Shown here: piece by piece, positions 26,696-44,726 of the stretch
Numbering within the stretch: position 1 is the first letter of the stretch
Layout: every line of letters begins with the position of its first letter
Assembly: GCA_024734555.1 (NCBI GenBank)
Contig: JANPWX010019821.1
Coordinates: 1,051,525 to 1,115,524 of the forward strand
DNA from: Trochalopteron elliotii
Taxonomy: Eukaryota > Chordata > Aves > Passeriformes > Leiothrichidae
Reading direction: 5' to 3'
DNA length: 64,000 bases
Made by a program: the position numbers and the translations under genes
The notes under the pieces: generated by a model
What the model saw: only the letters and a program-made list of their open reading frames with translations
The model's database searches: none
What the model was told of the DNA's origin: nothing

Positions 26696-29314
26696 GCTCA
26701 CACTCCCTGCAGAGCACAGGGCAGCACAGACCCCATGGAGGGCTGGTACCTGGGCAAGCAGTCTGTGGAGGACAGTAAGTGTGGGGTGGTAGCCCAACTG
26801 TTACAAGGATGAACTTGGTAGATGTGGAGCTCCTGTAAGAGCCAGGGGCTCCTCTGTTTCCCAAAGAAGCATGTCCATCCTCTTTAACTCTGGGCCTGAG
26901 TAGCTGGAAAGCACATGTGATTGAACCACAGATCCTACTTGGGAAAACCTCCTGTCAACTGTTGAAAGTGCTTTGTATGCAGAGCTTTGTCATACTTGTC
27001 AGTAATGATAATAATAATTAATATGTCTTTCCTCTCTTTGTGCTCTTAGGGTTTTATTTTGGTTTTTTTTCTTTTTTTCTTGTACTGAGAACAAGCTAAA
27101 TGCATTAGTCAATGTCATTTCTATGTAAATTCTACATAGTTATTAATTTTTTTAACCTTCCAGTCTCCTCTTTGCCTGGCTGTGCCAGCTCTCTCTCATG
27201 CATTGTGTCTATTCACTGCATGAAATAACAAAAAGGAGATTTTGCAATGGTGGGTGACAGAAATTCCAGTCAGCCCATGGTAGTGGAAACCTTGCCTGAG
27301 TTTCTAAACTCTAAACCTGAGTTTTAGACTTTTCTACGTTTTGCTGTTTGACCGAAAATATGGAATTGCCATGGCAACTGCTCTGTCATATGATAATTTT
27401 GCTGTTTCTGTAAGATGAAAAGCATCTTCTCAAACATACAATATGCCATCCTGACAGGACAGAACTGTCAGCATTTTTACTGTCTTTCCAGGGAAAGAGC
27501 CTACTGGAAAGAGCATAAGCCTCTGTTTCTCCCTCACAATTTTTTTCCAGATTGCTATTATTTTAAAATGGGGTTTGTATTAATTGTTTTTCTAATTCCA
27601 TTGTTGAGAAGAATTACAGTCAAATCACTTCATATATGAAACCATGAGAGGAAACTCAAGTGACAAGAGAATTATTACCAGAGATTTCAGTATATGTAGT
27701 ATACACTGGACTGTGGATTGGTGCCTGTATCATGTTAAAGAATCATCCCAGATCCTGGAAGTATTGGAAAACACTTCAATTCTAGTCCTCACTCAGTTCA
27801 AATGTGATTATGTGTAGACCATAGTGGGAAGCAAATTTTTTATCCATGATAACAGCTGTGTATACTAACATATCATGGCTAGTGAAGCCTTAATGAGGCA
27901 ATATCCTTGTTGCATCATTGGTAAAGCATATGGGGAAAGGATTCTGGGCCTGAAGGCATGTTAAGATTCATAAGTACATTCCCCAGGGAAGGGACACCTA
28001 AGGCATGAGTGATTTCCTCTGCTTCTAGGATCCACAGAGCCTGAAATCCACAGGGAAAAGCCCCTGAACTTGGAAGACAGCAATCCATTCTGCCCAACTC
28101 CTTGTACCCCCCATCTGAATTTTATTATGGTAGCTATTCATTTTTCAAGACCCAGGATTGCAGTATCGCAAGTAAAGCATGTGTTTTTTCCAACAGTCGT
28201 CTTTTAGGCTCTTCTTCACACATGCACACATTTAATACTAGAAAAGTGGACAGAATTGTCCCTGTTGAAGCAAAAAGTTGAACAAACCATGCTACTGCAG
28301 CTAAAAACTCAGTTTGTTGGCAGAACGAGTGGACAGTGTCAACTTATTCTGTTTCTGTTCTGGTGAGTGTGGCTGGTCCCGTGTTCTATATATTAATTCA
28401 GGATAGAAAGTAAAGTGACTAGATGGCCAGGAAAAAGGCATCTTTAGTTAAAACATTGCTACTACTTTTGTGTCTTATCTTCCATTGTATTAAACCTAGG
28501 CATTGTTAAAATCCAGAGGTACAGAGCCCAGACAGCAGTTTCTGTGAAGAATAAATTGTGAAGGTTGGTAACTTGCCATCTTTCTCTTGTGGTTTTAGAA
28601 ATATTTTTTGAATTAGTGTAGTGCAACCACTGTACCTCTTGACTATAGAGTCTATTAGTGGTTTATTCTCAATTATAATTATTCCTCATTTAATTGGTGT
28701 CAGAACTTGCTCTTTTTTTGTGTGTGAAAGTGTTTTCTTGCTCATGAAATGCAGTTTGTAAGGAGAAATCAGAAACTGCCTATGTGTGACAGTTAAATTA
28801 GTATTATTTGATTATATCGCATTTAAGCCTCCTATTAGATCCAGTGACATCCCAGAATTCCTCTGTGCATCTGCTTTCCTCTATGTCTGTTACTTTAGGA
28901 TTTGACCTTCAGTTACTTACACATATGCCTAATCTTAGTCATGTGAGTAGATGTACAGAATTTCAAAGAAGTTTCTGGCTGAAGTCTCAAGTTTTTCTGG
29001 TCCAGGGACATACTCTCATGTAAATCCACCTAATGTGTAGCACACCACAGGGATTAATATCAGCAGTACATAAAGAATGTATCCACATTACCACCATGTA
29101 TTTTAAACAAGCAGAGTTTTATCTTAAAGAGCTAACAAGAAAGGTAAATACCAGCAGGATACTAGGGGTTGCTTGAGTTAAATGCTCAAGGATACAAACC
29201 AGCTGTTTGTTTGTTCTGTGTTTGGGAAACACTTGTCACAGCAAGAGCATGAGTATTCATACATTCTGTTACAAGAAAAGTGTTTGTTCTGGATAACATG
29301 TGGCAGGAGAATGA

Positions 29315-33348
<4,034 letters not shown>

Positions 33349-33357
33349 TAATAAGTA

Positions 33358-33363
33358 GTAAGT
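33358..33363 (+). promoter_or_regulatory. NTRK2: Second GTAAGT donor-like site after NTRK2 exon
   Basis: A perfect GTAAGT lies 24 bases after the normal donor at 33334. The 24 bases between them read VSELL followed by a stop in the exon's frame. Use of this site, or intron retention, would end the receptor just after the activation loop. Confidence 0.6.
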
Positions 33364-36300
33364 AATAAGCTAGGACTTGTTCTGTCCTCTTACCACATTG
33401 GTGTAACTGATTCTGCTTTTACACTTAACCATCTGTCTGTCAGGTAATTTAGAGCCTAGCATATGGAGAGCCTGGTTCCGAATTAAAAGGTTTGGTAAAT
33501 GTGGAGAGTTGATCAGAGTAGTTTGTCATGTTTCATTGTTTATATATGTTTGGTTTAGATTCTAAATCACAGAAAGGTCTTTTTCTCTGGGCAAAAATCT
33601 TGCACATTTGCTTGGCATAAGTGAAGAAGAAGCAGCATATGAAAAGGAAGAGTGGGTAATCAAATTTGGCCCAACACTTTGAAACTATTAAAATATGTTC
33701 TTAAATACTGCTAAGAAAAATGGAAATGGTAACTTTGGGGAGCAGTTGTATAATGTATCAGTTAACTAGAGGAAAAATCAGTACTGGGCAGCAGCAGTTA
33801 CCAGTTATTTTACTCAAGAAGAGATTACATGAGAAGTAGTTGTATATTCAGCACCTGAAAGCTTTTCCTGCCTTAAGCCAGGGCCTGAGTCCTACTTCTC
33901 AATGAAGAACTGTTTTGCTGAGGGTAAGAGTAGCCCATTGCTCTCTTTTCATTCTGTTTTCCCTGAGCTTGGTTGCCATAAAGCTTGAATATCTTGAATT
34001 TTGCAAAGACCTTCTGAGATTGCTGGGATAAACAAACTGTGCATTAATGATGTTGTTGTTGTAGTCTTTGTGCTATGTGGCAAGTTGTGTAGTTGACGCC
34101 ATTTGCTGTTTGCTGTCACATTTGTAATTTCATGATTGGAACTGAACCTGTCAGGTGGCTTGGGGAGACAATCATGACAAAGCTGATAATTTACAAACCC
34201 TAGAGTCTATCCTGTTAGATAAATTCATCATCTTTAAGCACGTTTTGCATCTGTCTCTCTATTCCTTATTTCTTATTCCTTTTTCATTATGACCTTCTTT
34301 GCCACTCAGTTTTGATCGTGTTAATAAAGGGAAGTGTCACCTCACCATCAGTATTGGTGAAATGCTTGGCTGAGGCTGGACAGTGTAAAGGAAGCTACAC
34401 TTTTGAAAATTATTGTTGAATGCTGACTTACTTAAAAGCTCATAAGTAACAGCTTCCCCTGTTAATTTTCTTTCCTTTCAAAGACAAACCTAGTATTTAG
34501 TAAACAGATGATCCACATTCCTCTTATACATTGTTATTTTGGAAACTGGCACTTTGAATTATTTGATCAATGTAAAACAAGCACTTCAGGGCTTAAAAAA
34601 AATATACAGGATGGTAATAACTTCCTCTGTGTTTTAAAGGACACCAGTGAGCAGAGGCTAATGTTTCTTGATTTTGCATCTAATTTTGCATATTGCATTT
34701 TTGCACCACTTGTTGGGACTGAAGTCATGTCTCTGTTCCATACTTCAGTGTTTACTGTGTTAGTTGTTACACTTAAGAATGAATGTATATGCAAAACAGT
34801 AAGTGATTCCAAAGGTTGTTACAGTCAGAGGCAACATTTTTGAACATATGCTTTGCTTATTTTTGGGAAAAAAATAGTAAATCCCCCTGCTGCATAAAAA
34901 CTACCTACAAAAGGGGGTAGAAGCTCAGTAGTCATATGGCATTCCTGGAGACAGCTGAGGCCTGGCTCAGGCATGTGATGGCCTACAGACTCTGGCATCA
35001 GTGTACCTGCTCACATACCTCTGGGTTTAATCCTCAAGTCATCCACATGAGTACTCAAGCAAAGCTTCTACCCACCAAAACACAAATGTAGAACAACACC
35101 CACGATCTGGAAAAAACAGTTCAGGAAATTCTGGGTTAGCTGGATAGTACCCTTGGGCACCTCTCAAAGGATCTCATTTAAGGGGTACGTTATATTTCCC
35201 ACTGCTCCTCCTACAGTATCACTCTCTTCTTTTCTTCTTCTCTCCATTATCTTCACTTATTTTTGAGGTGAAGGAGGGCTATACAAAGGAGAAGAAAGAG
35301 GTAGTATTGTGAAGAAGGTGCAATCATTGATGTGAGAGAAGGAACAAATTAGGTGGGAAAGGTAACTGTGGAGAGGTGTTACTGAAAGACAGAAATGCAA
35401 ATGAAGAGAGAAAGAGGTAAACAAGTATCAAAGGGGGTGATGTAAAATAGCATGGCCCCATCCAAACCGGTGGTATAAACTTGCAGAGTGATGGGTGGAT
35501 ATGAAACTTCAAGTTGGGAAGTGGCTTGTTCTACACAGTAAGAAAAATGAGAAGGATAACTTCTCTGGAACCTCATGTTCCAGCTGGTTTCTAATTATTG
35601 CAGAGGAGGGACAGAGTCACAGCCTGCCATATTTAACCGTTGATAAAAGTTGGAAGTTCCAGTTGAGCCTGTGAAGTTTTGGCCTGCTCTTTCTGGGACA
35701 TATGTGGGCTGATCAGAAGATGGTCATGAAAAAATCAAGGCCATGATGAATTCCCAGATGGTTACCTAGAGAACTGCATCCTTGGCAGGCCTAAGTCAGT
35801 GATAACACTGGAATGGTGCTGATGTACCATACCTAATTCCTTATAGCAAGCTAAGTCTTTTTAACCGCACAGGCTTAATCACCCACAGAGAAGCAAATCA
35901 TCCCCAACCCTGACAGCTTTATCTGATGCTCATTGGAGAGATTTACACAATTCCAAAAAGTTCTGCAAGAAATGGTTCGTCATTTGTGGGTTTTAATACA
36001 CTGGAGTTGTTTTTCTTGGAGCCTGCCAAGGGTGCATTTCAGTCATGATGTTAGATTTGCCCAAGATGATTATTTATAACTTGCTTCTGTAACATAAGGA
36101 TGATCCCGAGTCATTGTGCACTGTTAGATTGTTAATGACATTCTGCATTGAATCAGCTCAGCTGTTAAGAGATGCTTCAGGGAAGAGGGGGAGAGACGTA
36201 ACCCTTGGACTGGGAATACATGTGATGTGTGGCTCTGATTGCACAAGCTTTCCTTTCTTCTCCCCCTTTCTTTTTTTCTGCCTTTTTCATCATGCAGGAA

Positions 36301-39300
36301 TTTTGTAGGCAGGGGTAGTCCTGATGTACATGCTAGCATCCAATGTAACAGCAATAAGTTTTGATAGTCAGACCAGATGAGCCTGGGACATGAAGAAACT
36401 GCAATGGTTTTTTTTACCCAGAAGTGCTCTACACCCTAGGCCAAAGTTAAACAACTGTCAAATAATTTGTTTGGTCTGTGAGCCAAACAGCTCTAGCAAC
36501 ACTGCTGCACAGCAATCCTTATAGCACAAAAGATCCTTTCACAAAGTTATATACTTGCAGAGCTTAGGTCTCAAGTTCATTAGGGGCTTTTATTTGTTTT
36601 GTTGATATCTGGGTTTGTTCTTTGATTTCCTACCCTCACAGATTAGGGTTTCCTATCTTACTCTAAGATACCCAGGTAATGCTTTAAAGTAGCTTTCAGT
36701 GCTTTTACGTGTTGACACTGAAGTCTGGGAAGAACTACTTTGTTGATACTTGTTCTTGCATTCAGAGATATCAGGGCCTTTTTAGGATTCCAGTTCAGGT
36801 TTGCAAGTGATTGCTTAGTACTTGGTCTTAAAATAATTTCAGCATTTCTTAATTATAAGCAAAAAGCTTGAAAAAAGTAGAAGTCATCTTATCCCAGTAC
36901 TTGGAAAAAGTTTAAACAGATATGCTTTAAATATCCAGCCTGGTCAGCCAACTACAGGCTTGAGCCAAGGTTTCGGATGAAACTGTGATCTCACCAGACT
37001 AATGAAGAGCTTTGCCATTAACTTCATTAGGACTAGAGTTTCACCCTTCCCGATTTTATGTTTGTCCAGTGCAGGAGAGACATTCTGTTTCTTATTTAGA
37101 TTTATGGAGCTCAGTTTTGTAATCTCTATTTAGCTATTGTATAACCTACTTGCCTTTATGTAACAGCACAAGAACAGCGGAGAAAATATGGGCTCCTTTT
37201 CTTAGCTTGCACAAACCACTCAAAATTCTGTCAAACGACTGGGCCTAGTGAGGTTTCTCTCTTTCTTTAGGCCCAATTTGCCCTAAAACTACAGAGGGGT
37301 TCACAAATTAGTTTCCTTCACTTCTGGCACAGATCGGGGAGAGGACTAAGAGGATGTATTTCTGTGTAAATTTCAGTGACTCTATTTGTCTTTAAAATCC
37401 TCTCCACATTTTCTACCACTTTGCTATTTAAAGAGAGCATAACATGTCAGATTGGAAGAAGAGACAAAGGTTACTGAGCCTCTTTCTCTCTTGAAGGAAG
37501 CCACACAGTAGGTGTTAAGGGTAGGAGCAACAAGAACCTGAGACCTTGTCATGCTGCAGGGAAAACATCAACACTCACTAGTACTTTAGCCCCTTCTATG
37601 TAAGACACCAAGCCCCATATAAATTCTAGCCTGCCACAGAAAAAGAGAAGATTCCAACAGTGTTCTAAGCACCTGAAGATAAACTATGCTTAGCAAAAAT
37701 TTTTGAGAGGAAGTCAGTCACACCTGACACACAGCAAGATGTGACAGCACTCCCCATCAGACATTTCTGTGAAAAACACTTCCTGAACTGGCAAACTGTA
37801 GAAAGCTATGTGGGCCCAATCCAGCTGCACCAGCATGTGGCATAACTTGCTCTTGGTGATGCTCCTCAGAGCACATCTGGCCATAATGCCTGTCCTCAGC
37901 ACCTTAGAGCAATGTGGGAACCAAGGATGATCCAGAATCAAATCATACCACAAGAAAGAAAACAAAAAGGCAAGTGCTGGATAAAGACTTCAGTTGAATG
38001 AGTAAATAAGGTGCAGCCTGCAAAATGCTGACAGGCTTCTTCTCAAATGCCTCTCAGGTATAGAACTGGATAGCAGCAATCTTGTGTTTCTGAAGCCTAA
38101 CTTTCCAACTCCTGATTTCTAACTCCTGAATCACTCCTGTCCTGTCACACAGCCCCTTCTCTCAAAGTGGATGCTGCAAATAAGTAGAATCTTGTGTTGC
38201 CAGTGCTTTTTCCAGAAGGCTGCACAACAACTCCTCTGTCCTAACAGCTGCATATTTTTTTTTTAATCCAGCAACCTGAATTAACTCATGAGCAATAGTC
38301 ACCTACTTAATCACATTATTCTACTCTCTTTCCAGCCTTCAAATCTCAATTGTATTTAGAAAACCTACTCCTGTCCCGTACCAGACTGTTTTAGAGGTTT
38401 TAAGAAGGCCCACTGTCAGGAAAAAAATGTGTCATCATTTTTTTCCCCCTCACACTAGCCTTCTCCAATAAGTGTGTGAAAAAGCAATGTTTGTATGCCT
38501 TTCTAGACATTGCTAGAACTGTGAGTGGTATTTTCCAAATCAGATTTTTCCCTTTCTTGGATTAGAGGTACCTCCCAGCCTCTAATGAAAATGCGCTGCA
38601 TAGTACATCTAAACTCACATAGCCTGTGTCATTGGCATATGTTAACTGTATTGTCATACAATGCCCTGGGCTGTGTTCATCTTCTACTCCTTCCAAATGA
38701 AGAACATCCCTTTTTTTCCCCTAAGTTTTTGGTTTCAGTCCCTCAGTGAATGACTTTGCAATTCATACTGGCACATTTTGTACCTCTAGTGGTTGAGAAA
38801 GACTGTTGTTTCTCTTCTATTTTTTGGCTTCTGTGGGGGCTGGGTTTTTGTTTTTTTTTTTTAAATTAGAATTCAGGTCTTGTCTAAATTAGTGTAAAGA
38901 AATAAAGAAACAATCAGGGCATCAGAAAGTAAACAGCTTAGTAAACAGCTAAGGTGGAGCGAGAAAGGTTTATAAGGAAGTTTTCTAGATTTTTGTAGCT
39001 TTGTTTCCTAATGTTTCCTTGATAATTTCTATTTAATTCTAATGTTAGGTATTCTGGGATGTTTGTTATTTTTCAAAAATAGAGTTCTCATGCACTTTCA
39101 GCTAAGACAGGAGACGTAATTAAACTCCTTAACCTCCCAGACTTCCAGAAAAACCAATGGTTACACAATTTGCCATTCCGAGTCTATTTTAAAAATACAT
39201 AGAATTAGGACCTGCTTGCTATATAAAAAAGGTGAAAAACTCTTTTGAGAAACTATTTTGACACTTGTGAGTGTTAAAAGTCCTCAGCAAACCGTTCTTG

Positions 39301-39873
39301 TTTTGATTTTTGCTGTTCCTTAGCAAGGCCAAAGTAGCAGTTTGAAGAACAGTGAAATAAAATTAGAATGAAAGGAGTAAAAGAGCATCTTGCCCACTAG
39401 CCGTACCCACCTTTCATATATGAATCTAATGTTGTAGAGTGCTGTATTTTTGGAAACAGCATGATATACTTTTCTGGTGACACTCTATGAAATATTTTCC
39501 AACAGACAAGGCTAGTAAAATAATCACCAGAGAGTGATCTCGTTTAAGCTATTTCCAGTACCTAATGCCTATTTGCAAAGAGAATTAATGCATGACAACA
39601 AGGGACTGAAAAAAGAAAAGGCTGGTTTATCATTATTTGGGCTGTAACTAGCCAGGCAAACACCATGATACAAATGTTTACAGTGAGGATCAAGTGTCTA
39701 TCTATTTTGAAAGGGCAATAGCTGCAAACACCTGCAGGTCTCATCTGTCACTACAGAGATGAATACCTGTGTGTGGGAGTTTGCAGGAGGCTGCGCTAAG
39801 GAAAACAAGAAAGAGTTACTGGGAAGTCAAGCAGCTTGTCAAGGCATTCTCGTAGGTGTGCGTGTTGAATTGT

Positions 39874-39899
39874 CACAGTTTGAAGGCACAGTTTGAAGG
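39874..39899. repeat. 13-bp perfect tandem duplication
   Basis: The unit cacagtttgaagg occurs twice head to tail (39874-39886 and 39887-39899). It lies about 90 bp upstream of the exon-like segment at 39990. Confidence 0.95.
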
Positions 39900-39989
39900 C
39901 TTTTTATTAGCTGCTATTTTTGCATCCATTGCTCAAAAGGAAATTATCTGCTTCCCTACATGGACTTCTCGGCTTTCCTCCTCCGTCAG

Positions 39990-40162
39990 AGGCTCATTGC
40001 ATCATGTGTAGTGCTGGGGAGGACAGAGGGTTCCAGCAGCCCTGGAGGACGTGCACAGATGATTTCATGCAATTGGAAACAATACAAGAAATAATAGGCC
40101 AGCTTGAGAGATGTAAATCCAAAGTAGCTGCCTTGAAGTCAGTGCCATGCTCTGAACGTAAG
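39990..40162 (+). other. Exon-like segment (candidate cryptic or alternative exon)
   Basis: A pyrimidine-rich stretch (cttctcggctttcctcctcc) leads to gtcag, with AG at 39988-39989. About 170 bp later come two overlapping donor-like sites, GTAAGG at 40158 and GTAACA at 40163. One frame is open throughout and ends in a hydrophilic, heptad-like stretch (LETIQEIIGQLERCKSKVAA). I do not recognise the peptide. That frame needs phase 1 at the acceptor, whereas the preceding TrkB exon ends in phase 0. Spliced from that exon, the reading would be 34 residues and then a stop. The minus strand is also open here, which weakens the coding case. It could instead be a conserved non-coding element or chance. 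Confidence 0.3.
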
Positions 40163-41979
40163 GTAACATAATCACAAGCAGAATTAGGCCTAATGATTTT
40201 AAAGGGCTTCCTAAAAATCTCTGCAATGTCAGCATTTAGAAACTGGTATGCACCAGGATGTGGCATTATCCTGATGAGAAAGGATGAGCACCATGGCTTG
40301 ATACCTGTCGCAACTTGCCTGTGCCAGAGTATATTCTGTGCTGTGCAGGAGGCATTGTCTGTCCCCAGCTTTTACTTACACAACTACTGGTTGGATTCCT
40401 GGTTTTGTTTGGAATTACAGTTGTTTAACTTCCTCAGTTCTTCATAGAAAACCTAATTTCAGCTTTGTCTTAAGCAAGAACAACTTGCAACTTTTTTAGT
40501 GTGGCTGTAGATGTAGTCACTTCCTAAGTGAAGTTTTTTCATCATTTTCACATCAGGGTTATTGGTCCTACTTGCACTTTTGTTTCCATCTGTTTTCACC
40601 AACACAGATCCTGAGTCAGGAGTCCAAGAAAGTTTTCCCTATTAGTGTTAGGAGAAGGAACATCAGATGTCCAACATGTGTAGTGTGCTGCATTTAACAG
40701 TTAGTTCTTACTAAATTCTGTCTTGCAGGGTTAATGACAGGTTGGTAATACAGAAAATTATACTTTTAACTGGGAGGTTGTGGCATACTTCACTTGGCCA
40801 AATTTAAGCCCCCTTTTGCTTTAAATGTGCAAATGGGAAGACAGCTTCATGGCTCCTAGAGTGCATTCTCCTTCAGTCTGTGAGATCAAAGAGTGTAAAG
40901 ACGGCAGAAACAAAAAGCCATAATAACTAGGTTGAAAAATTAAGCTGATTAAAAGACAAACTAAAGCAAAGTGACCTTGTAGCTGTGACCAGTTACTTGA
41001 TTACCCATTGAATTTCAGTGCCTGATTTTGCCTTTGTAAATCCACAACCACTACATTTATACCAGCATAGTTCTCATGCAGCATGAAATAAGTAAAGAAA
41101 TAAGTTCACCTTGAGAAAAGATGTTCAAACCAGAAGGCAGTACCTAGAAACAAACATATGTTATGTAGAAGTCCTGTTGAACTGCACTATAGCTGTAAGT
41201 ATTGAATTGTGTGTCAATCAAAATATTAAAATGTTTGAAAATTTTCAAATGGAAATTTTTCCTCTGTTTGCTTCTGTTAAAAGCTTTGAGGATTTAGTAT
41301 TTTGTTCATTACTGATTATGGAACGATATTACCATTTTTAAGGGGTTGGAAGTTTTGGATTTTCCACCCTATTGTTAAAGCATTTTAATGGAGTGCTTTT
41401 CAGCTGGTTACTCCTGCAGTATGCAGTTGGTAAGAGCCATAGAATCCATATGCACGCCTATAGGATAACAGGAAGTTTACACAGTCATCGTCACCAGTGG
41501 CTGACACAAGCTTTTCTGTTGAGGGGCTCTTAGCACAGATGTTCATTAACTTAAAAAGTCCTTTTAAAATTGTACATAAAAAACTGAATCATTCTCAAAA
41601 ATAACCACACATATGGATATAAATTGCAGGAAAGCAATGATTCACACATTGAAATTAGCCTTAGGAACTGCAATTTGGAGAGCTTTGCAGAACTCTGATC
41701 ATAATCGCCTCATTCCATTAAGTAGCAGCAGAGCTGTACAAAGCTATTTTTTGCAGGTGTTGAAACGATTTAACTGTTGTTTAGATGATTAGCACATAAG
41801 AGAGCCATGTCCTCAATCCCATCCCTGTTCACAATTTGCTGGTTTGTACTTGGAATATTGGTGGAGGTTATTTCCATTGACTTTACTAGGGCCAATGTTT
41901 TGTCCTGGTTTTAGAAAGTGAAAAGTTTATGGGCAGCTTTTTCTAGGCATAAACGGCAAGAGAAATTAGTAACTAATTT

Positions 41980-42014
41980 CTTTTTTTTTTTTTTTTCTTC
42001 CTGGGCCAGATCTT
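41980..42014 (+). other. T-rich tract ending in acceptor-like ggccag
   Basis: A run of about 16 T plus ttcttcctgggccag (AG at about 42008-42009) resembles a 3' splice site. The open frame that follows (from 42089) has no clear donor. It is recorded because it lies just upstream of the CpG-rich block. Confidence 0.3.
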
Positions 42015-42088
42015 TGTGCAGACTAATAATGCCTTTTAGTAATTATGGGGAGGAACCATGTGTAAATATCTGAAGATACTGTACTGCA

Positions 42089-42560
42089 GTGCTACAGATT
42101 GTCACTTTTGGCAGACAATCTGCAAAGCAATTTACAGAACTCCAAGGGTTAGCAGCTGAAACTGCTGACTTTTTCATGTGTGATGTGCGCAGTGTGAAGA
42201 AAAGATGTGGGAACAAAATCAGTAAAAAATCTCCGGGAGCACAGTCCGATACTGGAATGTCATCTCCTGGGCGCCGCAAAGCACTGGTGCTATCTGTGCG
42301 GCTGCCACTGCCCCCGCTGATGGTGGGACGGCACAGAAAGGCCACCCAGAGGGGGCAGTCCTTGAATGGGAATTCTCCTTTGATGTCTGGTCACAGAATC
42401 AGCTCCCAGCAGAGTCTTTGCAGGCTTCCAGCTGGAAGGTTTTCTTATGCAAATGGCCTCTCTCCTTGCACTAAAGAAAGCAGTTGCTAGGCAGTTTTCC
42501 TAAATATGCATTTTTACCCTGAGCTTTACGAACAATCGGCACTCTTTTGGCCCACAGAAC
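42089..42560. promoter_or_regulatory. CpG-enriched, motif-dense block (candidate enhancer)
   Basis: In an AT-rich, CpG-poor intron, 42230-42350 holds at least seven CpGs (gcgccgc, gtgcgg, cccgctg and gacggc among them). Close by are an octamer ATGCAAAT (about 42449), which POU-domain factors bind, an X-box-like half site gttgctaggca (about 42483), and aatatgcat (about 42503). An unbroken frame of 133 codons covers 42089-42487, and the minus strand is also open over part of it. The codons look low-information and I recognise no protein. A regulatory element is the likelier explanation. No function is shown. Confidence 0.35.
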
Positions 42561-44679
42561 TCAGGATGCACAGGAAGGAAGAGCTAGACAATTAGACTAT
42601 GAAGTGGTACGTGTAACAGGATGGATCGAGAGGATGAGAGGACAGCACCAGTTAGTAATAGAGCCAAGGCTACAAATCTGGCTCTGCAGATTCGTGTGTG
42701 CATAGCAAAGAGCTACTGGTGGTGATGGAAATGGGGAAGAACTGTGTGACACTGCAGATCATTTCCATTTTCACTGCTCTCTGAGTCCTTTTTCTGTCCT
42801 GTGGAGCATGCGTCCACTCCAACATGGAGCGGAAGGGAAGTCAGTAGCAAAGATTTAATCAGAGGCTGTTGGCATCAGTGACGGAGAACATGCAGTCAGA
42901 GAATCTGTGGTTACCTATGTAGCTGTAACACATACGCCTTTGTGAAATGTTTTCAATACCAGATGTCATGAACAGTGGTGAAGATTTTGACACCTTTTCA
43001 GGAACAGCTCTCTAAGCTTCCCAGAAGGTGAGGACTCCAGATCTAAACTGATACTGCATCTTATAGTCTCAGGAACTTTGTAATTAGACTTCAGAGAGAA
43101 TTTGGCTTTCAATTAATGTAGTCTTACATAAAATGGAGCCAAAACATGTATAAAATGCTGTCAAGCTTCTAGCTGTGTCCTAACTTTAGGAAGAGATGAA
43201 GGCCTGATTTAAGGTGCGTGACAGAACATGCATCTTCTATCAAGGACAGATATAAAAGAACTAGAAAAGATTGTGGTGACTCAAATGCTTTTATCTCCAT
43301 CAGGTGGGTAAACAAACCTCCAAAAGAAAAGCCATATGAGTGGGAAGTAACTTCATTCTTTCCAGTGTACTGAAATGCTTTCAAGGAAAAAGAAAACAAA
43401 ACCCCTGGCTTAATAGCCTTGAATTTGCTTTCAAAAGTTACTATTTATTTGCCCTGAAAAATATTCTTGCAACATTGCTGTCCAGCCCATGAGGATTTGA
43501 AGAGCTTACATTAAATTTGATGTAAAATCAGTTCCTATTTTTCTTCCACAGTTTGTTTGATCCAGGGCTTGATATTGCCATAGCGGTGTCTCAGATATTT
43601 GGGCTGGGAGCAGAGTCAGACCCATTGAAATGATCAGATAGAGCTACCAACACTGAGAGGTGATATAAATGAAATTTCAAAACTACTCCCTTATTTAGTC
43701 TTATACATGTTTTGATCTCCAGAGAGGTATAACATTTATATTGTCTATCTTCAAGCTATTTCTCCACACTTTGGAAGAAGTTTAAACTATAGAAATCCAC
43801 AGTTTTTGAGCCTTGTCAAACTATACCTCAGTCCTCTGTTCCAGTAGCTGTGTTCAAGATTTTCTTCATGAATGTGGAAGGAACATTGTAAAATGAATGT
43901 CACTCCAGTTATTCACAACACACACTTAGAAGCCAGGATTTTAAAAAAAGAGCTCTATAGTGTGAGTCTTTTGATAGTAAGTGCGTAAGGCTACAGATCT
44001 ACATCTACAAAAATATTGATCTGTGTAATAAAGGAATACGTAACAAAAATAAAGCAGAATTAAAGCCATTCAGAGATAAAAGGATCTTGAAACCACAATA
44101 CTGTAAAGCACAAAATATTGAGTTTTTTCTGTTGCTATTGAAAATTCCTATGACCTAAGCAGTTAGTTTTATAGCCTGCACAATTTCTCTAGAAGACAGA
44201 AAGATATTGGTACATATTCAAAGAAAACTTGTCTATCTCCCAGACCAATAAGCAAACTGGCATTGACATTACTGGGGACAGAAATTTTACTTTTACTATT
44301 ATTAATTGCAAATCTGTAAAAATTTGTAAATTTGGAACGGCTTTATATCTGATTTCACTTCCATGTTCACTGCTGGATCTACAGGGTGAAAAAAAATCAC
44401 ATCCCATGTGATCCAATTCTTGCATACCACACCATGAAGCAAATCAAAATGTTATGCTGGAAATATAAGCTGGGAGGGTTTTTTTAACTGATATATAGAA
44501 TGTGATGCAGTCTGAGCCTCCCTAACGGGATTCTTTCATAACATCATCTAGTCCATTTCAAGGTGTGTGTGAAGACAGTCCTTCAGATTATTTTATGGTC
44601 TGCAAGATTATGTTTCTGTAAGTCTGGATTTAATGGTGTACACAGAAAGGGAGAAATCTTAACTGAGCAAAGAAATCGC

Positions 44680-44726
44680 TCTCCTTTTCTTTTTCTTCTC
44701 TTCTTCTCCTTTTTTTTTCCTGGCAG
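44680..44726 (+). other. Polypyrimidine tract ending in tggcag (acceptor-like)
   Basis: About 45 bases of C and T end in cctggcag (AG at 44725-44726). The following frame soon reaches a stop, and no obvious donor follows. It is probably a pseudo-acceptor or simple pyrimidine repeat. Confidence 0.4.

Noticed and set aside
26492..26812. Three overlapping ORFs of 77-106 codons with repeated peptides
   Set aside because: They come from the stop-free 35-bp minisatellite read in three frames.
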